From contig CM034136.1 in the NCBI GenBank assembly GCA_019914995.1, positions 3,115,270-3,179,269 of the forward strand: a stretch of DNA of 64,000 nucleotides, given 5' to 3'. The notes below the pieces were generated by a model. The model worked only from the letters and a program-made list of their open reading frames with translations. It ran no database searches and had not been told where the DNA came from. Shown here one piece after another: positions 24,401-32,563 of this stretch (within the stretch, counting starts at the first letter, position 1; every line of letters begins with the position of its first letter). Made by a program: the position numbers and the translations under genes. The stretch is from Acanthochlamys bracteata (lineage: Eukaryota; Streptophyta; Magnoliopsida; Pandanales; Velloziaceae).

Positions 24401-24722
24401 GATCTCCGTGGTTCTGCAACTAAACCAATAAAACTTTTTTCTTTAAGCATTTGGAATGTGCAATCTCATCAACTAATTATTATTTGATACCACTCCTCAA
24501 AAACAGATAAACATCTAACAACTGAAATTCTTATTAGTTCTCTTACCACTAAATTAGGAATTGTTCACATTTCTATATCAAAATTAAACAATTAGATCAT
24601 GCCATAGCATACCAAAGAGCCAACTTTCATTTTTCCCAATACTACAACAAAATATCCTCCCTGAAAACAAATAGAACTACAACAATTACTAGTGATAATA
24701 CAAGATCTTACCAGCATCAACC
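21425..24722. other. Intergenic
   Basis: No recognisable gene. The longest open frame (22843-23187, 114 codons) has no known domain and no codon bias like the confirmed genes. Short local duplications occur at 23780-23910 (GACAATTACTTCAAGTG twice, AACACTCATTTA twice). The last few hundred bases may be 3' UTR of the neighbouring minus-strand DUF538 gene: a consensus GTAAG follows its stop codon, so a 3' UTR intron is possible. Confidence 0.4.
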
Positions 24723-25250
24723 TCAGGCATCAGCGAATGCGTTAGAGGTGCTGAACCTCCGTTCAATGTCCGTCTCTGCCCATGTAACGCAATCCATTCC
24801 ACACCCACACTTAGGGCTCTCAACAAAATTATCAACAGGGAAATCTGCAGAAAGGATCCCAACGGAAAATTCCAGTTGATCGCCACTGCAGGTGACTTCG
24901 ATAATATTCACCCAGAACAACAACACCTTAACGCTAACTCCATTAAGATTTGATAGTTTTCCTTTAGAAATCACGCCGGTGATCGTTGATTTGTAGCGGA
25001 GCTGGTATGAACCTTGGATCGAGAACTCGCACGTCCCACCAAGGTCGGCGGTGAAGTCGCCGGTTTCACGGTTAAGTGTGTAGCTAACAACACCTTGAGG
25101 GAGAAGACCAACAGGGAAATTGTAAGATTGGAGAACTTCGTAGGCTGATAGCTTGGTGTCGTTGCTGAACAGCGTTGAGCTTAAGGAGGAGGAGGCGGAG
25201 CAGGAGAAGAAGAAGAAGAAGAGGAATGAGAGAAAGGAAGCTGGAGACAT
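24723..25250 (-). CDS. DUF538 family secreted protein
   Basis: The single-exon product has 175 aa. Residues 1-20 form a hydrophobic signal peptide with seven Phe. Mature sequence begins near SSTLF. The diagnostic motif SAYEVLQSYNFPVGLLPQGV is at 35-54, followed by strands typical of the DUF538 beta-barrel: FTADLGG-CEF, YKSTITGVISKGKL, VSVKVLLFWVNI, then FPVDNFVESPKCGCGMDC. The frame stays open to 25400, but the start at 25250 puts the signal peptide at the N-terminus and has a good context (AAAATGTC). DUF538 proteins are plant-specific and poorly understood; some are linked to stress or lipopolysaccharide-binding-like folds. The stop lies 10 bp before a GGTAAG, which fits a 3' UTR intron. The gene appears intact. 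Confidence 0.9.
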   Translation of the reverse strand: MSPASFLSFLFFFFFSCSASSSLSSTLFSNDTKLSAYEVLQSYNFPVGLLPQGVVSYTLNRETGDFTADLGGTCEFSIQGSYQLRYKSTITGVISKGKLSNLNGVSVKVLLFWVNIIEVTCSGDQLEFSVGILSADFPVDNFVESPKCGCGMDCVTWAETDIERRFSTSNAFADA

Positions 25251-25398
25251 TTTGGGAGAGTGAGAAGCAGGATTTAGTGGCTGGTTTAAGCGAGTCGTCC
25301 CCGCGATGTGCAAGGGCAAGGATGGATTTATGTGCGCGACGAGTCGTACGAGAGTTTGGTTTGAGGAAATGAGGAGAATGGTAGACACATAAGACAAC

Positions 25399-25406
25399 AC
25401 ACGTGT
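25399..25406 (-). promoter_or_regulatory. G-box / ABRE palindrome (ACACGTGT)
   Basis: The perfect palindrome ACACGTGT contains a CACGTG G-box. It lies 150 bp upstream of the DUF538 start codon. bZIP or bHLH factors bind such sites, so ABA or light control of the DUF538 gene is a reasonable guess. Confidence 0.5.
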
Positions 25407-26380
25407 TGCGCAAGAGTGGAGGAGATCTAGGTCTTACGCGTTGTAGTTTTGCTCCGATAGGTACTTGTGGGACAGGCCTGGATCGTGGGTTACTTGGGCC
25501 TGTTCTGTATCTCCACTACACAATTATGTTTCAGTATCTCTCGGACATTAATTATTATTATAAGAGTGTCTTTTTTTCCATTGTAACACTCCATTTATTT
25601 AGAAATTATTTTTTATTTATTTTTAATTAAATAAAAAATTTTAAAAATCAATTTTAATTTATTTGTTTATAAAAATAATATAAAATTAAAGTTACTTTTA
25701 ATAATATACTTTTTGTAATAATTTATTTTTTAATACTTATTTCTAATTCAAAAAAAATACATTCTAATATTTTGAAAATCTTCAAATGGTAAGAAGCTTG
25801 CTATATTTCTTTTGTAATATTTTAGACCAAAAGACAAATTACACATATACTTATATCAGCAATTGTCTCGGTGTCTCTGTTTTTTTTTGGATGATAAAAC
25901 CAGCCGTCACTAATTATATGCACTTGACTAATAAATGAATAAAGAGATAATATTTTATAAAATATGGTATTAATATTTTTTTATGTAACAAATTTTTATT
26001 AGTGAAAAAAGATACCGGATTACATTATAATAAACAGGTGTAAATATTTAATATCTCTACTTTATATTTTTCATCTAATAATATTAATATTTTAATTAAA
26101 ATCTATCAATATGTTGTTCTCATTCACGAGATTTAAAATTAGTAATACTTTGCTTTTATAATAGCACAATTGAAACATAACTGATGGTTTTTCAAATTAG
26201 AACAAGTAATTAAAAATATAAAATAAGCCGTTTGTTAATTTCTTGGTACTTGAATTGTTTCCAAGTTTTCATTACTTAAACAATGATAAAATAAAAATCT
26301 AATGAACCTTTTTCCATTTTGAAAATATTGGATCATAAAAACAATTAACTACATGACAATATCCGGTACATATATCATAT
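25407..26380. other. Intergenic, AT-rich
   Basis: Upstream region of the DUF538 gene, then AT-rich sequence without genes. Confidence 0.5.
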
Positions 26381-26388
26381 CCGGATGC

Positions 26389-26415
26389 GTTTGGGGAAAT
26401 ATTTATTCCCCAAAC
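26389..26415. repeat. Short perfect hairpin at the element's left edge
   Basis: GTTTGGGGAA and TTCCCCAAAC are exact 10-bp inverted repeats separated by 7 bases. It overlaps the putative left TIR of the Harbinger element. It may reflect nested insertion or excision of a related MITE. Confidence 0.8.
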
Positions 26416-26557
26416 ACACCGCAGAGTCAAATAATTATTTGATTAAAACCGCGTACCAAAATACTATTTTTTTCCAAAAATGCTACTCTATCTAAAAATT
26501 ATAAATATAATCTTAACTCATATTTACAAAAATATCAACATAGTATTATCGTCGTAG

Positions 26558-26565
26558 AACCCTAA
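26558..26565 (+). promoter_or_regulatory. Telo-box-like motif in putative leader of the Harbinger element
   Basis: AACCCTAA is followed by a CT-rich, less AT-rich stretch to about 26825 that resembles a plant 5' UTR. It may be the element's own promoter or a captured host leader. The link to the gene at 29060 would need a ~2.2 kb leader intron. Confidence 0.3.
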
Positions 26566-28216
26566 CCTGCACTTTTCTCTTCAATTCGCGGCATGAAGAT
26601 TCCTCTTTTTTTTTGTTCGTCTCTCGATCGTTTGCCTTTTCGATCGCAGACAATTTTCTCTTCGAACTCCAGCTTGTTCCGATTCAATTCTTCACCTTTC
26701 TGGCTGCCGCAGCATTGGAGTTTCTGATTTTATTTTCCATGATTTTGGATTCTAAGCTGTGTACTATTTGTTGCGGGGTGTAGATCTCATCGAAAGGAGG
26801 CCGACATCACCAACTTCTCTGAGGCAAGAATTTTCTTACAGTATTATCTTATTTGTTTGTACTCTATCTTCATATTTCTTTCTTAATTTCTGTGAATTGA
26901 TTGTATCCGAATTGTGGTGTTGGTTGTATTTGATCTCTGGTTATTACCTAAACAGAAATTTTAGTTCATTAGTTGAAATAGACCAAAAATTTTATTTGTT
27001 GGTCAATTTTCTATGTTGAAGCTATTTTCTTTGCGTTAATTTTTTGTGTCATTGTTTTATTCTTAAAATAAAACAGATTTATTATTTGTTTAATTGGATT
27101 TTTATTATAAGTTGATATCTTTGTATTGATTTGGAGTTTCTAGTGGATATTCTTGGTTTAATATTCTTTCCAATAAACTGCTGAAATCTATTTTATAATT
27201 GTTGATTCTGGACCTTTATTTCGGATTTTCTGAGTTGGATTAAATAATTATATGGTACAAAAAAAGAATTTTACACTAGCATTCTGATGTTGCTCACTTG
27301 TAATACGTTCAGAGTGTAAAAGAATTTGCGGTTTAAATTGAAGTATTCAATTTTAGGCTGCACTTAGAGCTGTTGGTGGTACCTGACTACTGGCTCATTC
27401 ATATAGGCTAAAATTAAAAATATCATAACTTTACTTTTGCGTAGATATTGTGTGTGATGAATTTCTAGCATCATAATTCTAAACAAATACATGAATAGTT
27501 TGAAAAAGATTTTGTGCTTGCGTTCACTTCCACACATACTTCTTTTACTATATAATTTTTTGGCGAAACTTTAGAGATTGTTAATTTCTTAAAGCATAGA
27601 ACTTGACAGGTTGGATGAAGTATTTAGCTTTATTATCTTTCCATTTTTTAACTTGGTAGCATTGAGATATTGAGGATTATTTCAAACTTTATTTTGTTAG
27701 GTATATTGCTTATATAGCTAAATGAGATGTTTCTTTTATGAAAAGCTTCGACTTCATAAATAATACCTTACATCTGTCTATATCTAGAGACTATAGTACT
27801 GAGTCTAGACCTTTATTGAGGACAATTAATTATTACTAGAGATTACTACAAAATATATTTTTCACATTAATGTCGATCTTATCAATAATATCTCATGTTC
27901 TCATTAAATAAAAGGGAGATGAAATCATAAAAGTGTGAACTCTTGACATCTAATTAGGAATAATATATTTAATGATTGTTTTCTATTTAATGAAAAGTGT
28001 GAACTCTCTTAGCAGTTTTTTTTCTTGCTGTGAATGAAGTGAAAGCTCTCGGTGGATGCTTTATTTTTTCTTGTAATGATGTTATGTAATAGTTTCTGTT
28101 TAGTGATTTAATGACTAGTCAAGAAAATTCATAATGTAATAGTTTGTATGTCTATGTCTGAAAATGTTCTGTTTAATCCTTTGAGAGTATATTTTTTTAG
28201 AAAAAATACAAAACCA

Positions 28217-28745
28217 GATGCAATATCTAATTCTGTTTTTAGCAAAAATCTTTGATATATTCTGAAACATTTTCCATTTTCTGTTTTTGCATCGGTTGTG
28301 CTGTTTTAACAATAAAATCAAATAATTGCATCTGATTTTTAGCAATAAAATTATAATTTTTTGTTTTCTTTTTTAGCAAAAATGGATGCAATATCTATTA
28401 TTGTTTTCAGCAAAATTATTGGATATGTTTTAAAAATTTTTTGTTTTCTATTTTTGCATATATTTTTCTATTTGAGCAATAAAATCAGATAATTGCATCT
28501 GATTTTTAGTAATAAAATTAAAATTTTTGGGTTTTTAAGCAAAAATAGATACAATATTTATTACTGTTTTTAGCAAAATTCTTGGATATGTTTTGAAAAA
28601 TTTTTTGTTTCTATTTTTGCATATATTTTTCTGTGTGAGCAATAAAATCAGATAATTGAATCTGATTTTCAGCAAATAAAATCAAAATTTTTGGTTTTCT
28701 TTTTTAGCAAAAATAGATGCAATTATCTACATTTGTTTGCAATTG
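28217..28745 (+). repeat. ~165-bp tandem repeat, about 3.2 copies
   Basis: The unit begins GATGCAATAT or a close variant at 28217, 28385, 28548 and 28716. Within each unit the order TTTTTAGCAAAA, TTGGATATGTTTT, TTTTTGCAT, GCAATAAAATCA, GATAATTGCATCTGATTTT is kept. Units differ by 10-25 %. It lies between the leader-like region and the SANT gene of the Harbinger element. Confidence 0.85.
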
Positions 28746-29059
28746 TCAAGATATTTGGATAAATATGTGATTTTATTATTTGAAAAAATTTGATGATAGT
28801 TTGCAGTTTGATGATGGAATGAATTTTTCTCTAAGTCTAAAATTATTTTTCTGAAAATTATGATTTAATGAATATTATGCTTAGATGTTATACGTAGATA
28901 AGTAGCATAACATAATTGTGGTGAAGAGTTTGCGTGCTTCATAGGTAAATAGTTAAATATAAGGATATAACTGAGTATTAGAGTTGTTGTAATTGTTGTG
29001 ATTGTAGCTTACTTACGATATTTGCGATATAAGATTTTTTTGTTGATTATATGTTATAG

Positions 29060-29882
29060 ATGTCTACGCCAAAGAAGAAGCGTCGTAATGAAATTGCGCA
29101 TTGATTAGAGAATTATTGTAGGAAATTTGTTGAACTTGCACAAGAAGAGATTCAAAAGGGTAATAAGCCTACGACTCACTTCAATGCAGAATATTAGGGT
29201 AATATCCGTTGTGCATTTAATGAATACTTTAGGATTCATTAAAGTCAATTCAAAAATCATTCGGATAATATGAAGACTGAATGAAAATTGAGAAATTAGT
29301 CTTTGATGAGTCAGGTTTGGGATGGGATGCTACAAAGAAAACGATCGTTATTGATGATGAGTAGTGGGACGCGAAGATTAAGGTACATTAGCTGCTTGTT
29401 ATTTAAAAACTGTGTTTATTATGTTTTATAATGTTAGTTTTTAACTGACCTTTTATTATTTCCATAGGCTGATTACAAGTTAAAGAAGTTCAATCCATAG
29501 GCGTGATCGGTAAAGTCGTCTATTTGAGGATAGTGTTGCGTCGGGTCGTAGAGCAAGGTCAGCAGTTTCAGTTGGGAGAGATATCGCAGCTGAAGGCACT
29601 TCTTACCAAAAAGGTAGTGATAGTAGTGATGATGCTCTTGGTGATCAACCGCCACCAGTTATTGCTACTGAGCAAGATTTATTTTCTTCGAGCTTGATGC
29701 CTGTTTCCAACGCAGCAAAGAGAAGACGATTATTGCAGGAGAGTTTGGATACACTTGTGGATGTCATAGGTTCAACCAGCCGGACAATGTCTAGGGAGCA
29801 GAGAGAGGACAACCAAACAATCATCAGAAGTGCATGCGTATACTCAATCAGATGGCTGGAAACGGAATTGACCTTGGCATAA
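29060..29882 (+). pseudogene. Harbinger-associated Myb/SANT-like gene, disrupted
   Basis: From ATG at 29060 the frame reads MSTPKKKRRNEIAH, a nuclear-localisation-like basic start. The SANT-like domain follows, with motifs EEIQKGNKPTTHFNAEY, NEYFRIH, SQFKNH, then SGLGWDATKKT and WDAKIK. In-frame stops are at 29102 (TGA), 29195 (TAG), 29240 (TAA) and 29362 (TAG). A 1-base deletion near 29282 shifts the frame. In the family, three of these four stops fall where Trp is conserved. A second exon (about 29470-29882, last frame open from 29694) holds a Ser-rich linker and KRRRLLQESLDTLVDVIG. In Harbinger elements this protein helps bring the transposase to DNA. The copy is dead. Confidence 0.78.
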
Positions 29883-30269
29883 AAATCTGGTGCTACTCCG
29901 CAAATCTTCTAACTAAACCAACTAATCATTATGTTTTTTAGATCAGCCAAATGATGAAAGTCGTTTGGCGTGATTAGAGTTTAATTATGAAGAATATATG
30001 AGAAAAACATCGACTTCTGGTGTTATTTGAATTGTTAATTTAAGTTTGAAATATCCTTATGTTTGTTTCACTTATATTGTACTGGGTGTTTATTTTATCG
30101 CCTTAATGAATTGATGTTTTATGTTTGTATTGTTGAATTCAAAGTTGTGTTTTTAATAACATTATTTAAAATGAGTGTTTATTTAAGTTATAGAGTTTTT
30201 GCGTAATGCATATGTTTGTTTTGTGATTGTTTCTCAATACCGATTGCATATTTGTATTTGTGTAGTGAA

Positions 30270-31591
30270 ATAGATAGTTAAGATAATTTGGATGCTTTTT
30301 TTGATGATCCAATAGATGTTTCTATAGCTTCATGTGGTGTTTTTAAAAATAATGCAAATAATCAAGACAAAGATAGATGGACACAACTTATGGTACAAAC
30401 AAGTTATCATGCAGCGACTATATGTGTACACAATAAAATAAAAAATTCGTGCCATACATCCATATGCACAGGTCATCGACTTATTTTGGAAATATTAAAG
30501 GGAAATGAGAGTCGCTGCTATTCAAATTTTCGTTTGAGGAAAGATATTTTTCGAGCATTTTGTCAATGTTTGATATGTGACTACGATTTACAACCATTAT
30601 GACAAGATCAATAATGGTTGAGAAAAGCGTTGCAATATTTCTTTTAATTTGTGCCTACGGATAGATTACTTCAAAATATTTAATCATTCGGGAGAAACAA
30701 TTTTTTAGATATATTCACAAGGTATTGAAAGCTATACTATAATTATCAAAATATTTACTACGGTCACATCCCCAATATAAAGAAAGAGTAATATACCACA
30801 AATCAGATAACACACAATATCTTTCGTGGTTTTAAATAAATAATTAGTTTTCATTATAGTAGCGCATATTTTTTTAATACGAGAAATTTATTTTTGTTAA
30901 TTTGAACATTGGATATTTTATTATAGGATTGTATTGGAGCGATTGACGGAACTCATATTATTGTTATACTGCCAACTGTTAAGTAGATATCTTACATTGG
31001 TCATAAAGGATATGCTATTGAGAACGTTCTTACGGTCTGTGATTTCAATATGTGCTTTATCTTTGTATTGGCTGGATGGAAAGTCTTCACGACACAAAAG
31101 TTTTCAACGAAGCATTATGTAACCCAGAGCATGAGTTTCCTCATCCTTCAGACAACAAGAATTACCTGGTAGATGCTGGTTATGCACGCAAATCTGGTTG
31201 TATAGCTTCATATACAGGTGAAGGCATAAGATATCATCTTAGCGATTTTCGACATGCAGGTACAGCACAGCTGTGGAAACTAAGGAGTCTAAGAGAAAAA
31301 TTCAACCAACTCCACTCATCTTACAGAAGTATTACCGAACGTATCTTTGGCGTATGGAAAGCTCGATTTAAAGTTTTAGAAGATATGCCACCATATCACA
31401 TTGATATTCAAAGAGATATTGTCATTGCTATAATGCTAATTTATAATTTTATCAGAAAGCACGGTACGTCCGATGAGACGTTCTCAGTAGCAGAATATGA
31501 AAGTGTTGTCACATCACCTGTAAAAATATCATGTAGTACGTCTAATGCTACGCCGCTAGAGATAGATGTTGATGAAAACATTTCAAACTGA
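30270..31591 (+). pseudogene. PIF/Harbinger DDE transposase (HARBI1-like), disrupted
   Basis: The N-terminal helical region shows EILKGNESRCYSNFRLRKDI and CDYDLQP (near 30485-30600), then pieces of HSGETI and LLRSHPQYKE in broken frames. The DDE_Tnp_4 nuclease domain starts after a good acceptor (TTATAG, to 30926). DCIGAIDGTHI carries the first Asp (30945-30947), VCDFNM the second, and NYLVDAGYA the third-block Asp. YHLSDFRH and NQLHSSYRSITERIFGVWKARF follow. A TAG at 30984 and a 1-base insertion near 31074 (at GW/SLHDTKVF) break the frame. Several further shifts affect 30600-30900. The protein would cut DNA at TIRs in an intact copy; this one cannot make it. Confidence 0.88.
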
Positions 31592-32488
31592 CATGTATAT
31601 CGCGATGCTATTGCTATAAGAATATCAAATGTATAATTATTTTTAATCAATGTGTGATTTTGTTCATACTATTATAATTATGCAAAGAGAACAAATATTA
31701 TCTAAAATAATTTTAACAAATTATTTAAAAAATTATTAAATATTTAACAAATTATTCAATATTTAATAATTTAACAAAATAATAATATTTTAATTTAAAC
31801 ATGTATTTATAGAAAATAATTAATATAAGTATTTCTATTTTAAAAGAAAAAATCAATACAAAATCACTCTATTGAATATAATATTTTTAAATAAGTATTT
31901 TATTCAAAACTATGGCATCAATAATTTTAATATATTTACATCAATAACTAATACCAAATATAAAAGAATAATTTAGTCGTTTACATATTTCTTTCAATTA
32001 AAAAGTATCTTATCTAAAAGCACTACCAAACAATTTTTTAGAAAAGTTCTTTTTCTTTCTAGTTTGCAAAAGCTATTTTTTCATCTAAAAATTTTATTTT
32101 AAAAAAATTTATTTTATAAATACTCTCAAACGCTCCGATTAATCGCCGCTGCGCGTGGCAGCAGTTCTGGAATTGACGACGAGAAGCCTGAAGCAGAAGC
32201 CCATTACGGCCCATTTAAATCCCTTTATTGACACTAGTTATCTTCCGACCAGATATCCTAATCTGCTCGCGTTCGACTCCACCGTTCTCGATTCAACCGA
32301 GTCTAATAATTCAATCCAAATCACGACTGCTTACCTAGTCTTCCCCGCTTCCTTGGCAACCCACTCCACCCACTCGTTTACCAACCCAGCCAACAGTCCA
32401 ATTCCAAACACTCTGTCTCTGCTCTTCTTCTATTCTACGTTTCTTTTGTCTTCTTTCTTCTTCTCTCTTTCAGATCCAGACCAAATAA

Positions 32489-32515
32489 ATGGTACTGTTA
32501 TTACCTTCCGCGTAA
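32489..32515 (+). promoter_or_regulatory. Upstream ORF in SEC15B leader
   Basis: ATG at 32489 opens an 8-codon frame (MVLLLPSA) ending TAA at 32513. It lies 75 nt upstream of the SEC15B ATG and in the same frame. If it lies in the mature leader it could lower SEC15B translation. The sequence just before (TTCTCTCTTTCAG at ~32461-32473) resembles a splice acceptor, which would keep this ATG in the transcript. Confidence 0.45.
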
Positions 32516-32563
32516 CACCGTCACCGTACCGGTTTCAACGCTGCCGTGACTCTGCCTTCTACG

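Larger units (their letters stand above)
26383..32138 (+). mobile_element. Degenerate PIF/Harbinger transposon
   Basis: About 5.75 kb. The left edge reads GGATGCGTTTGGGG and the complement of the right edge reads GGAGCGTTTGAGAG, a plausible Harbinger-type TIR. The clean 3-bp target duplication expected was not found, so the borders are provisional. Both genes typical of plant Harbinger elements are present in the same direction: a Myb/SANT-like DNA-binding protein gene (29060-29882) and a DDE transposase gene (30270-31591). Both carry stops and frameshifts. A leader-like region with an AACCCTAA telo-box sits near 26558, followed by ~2 kb of non-coding sequence that includes a tandem repeat. 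The size fits a formerly autonomous element. Its right end lies ~0.43 kb upstream of SEC15B. Confidence 0.75.

Noticed and set aside
24689-24886. Alternative minus-strand frame at the 3' end of DUF538
   Set aside because: It overlaps the DUF538 coding region in another frame and lacks family similarity.
25251-25400. N-terminal extension of the DUF538 protein to 225 aa
   Set aside because: It would bury the signal peptide at residue ~50. The ATG at 25250 has a better context and puts the signal peptide first.
28196-28745. CRISPR-like array
   Set aside because: The units are ~165 bp, diverged and directly adjacent without unique spacers. It is a tandem repeat in a plant transposon.
32546-32563. 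Six extra N-terminal codons for SEC15B
   Set aside because: The frame there opens with GTG. The first ATG is at 32564 and gives the normal family length.
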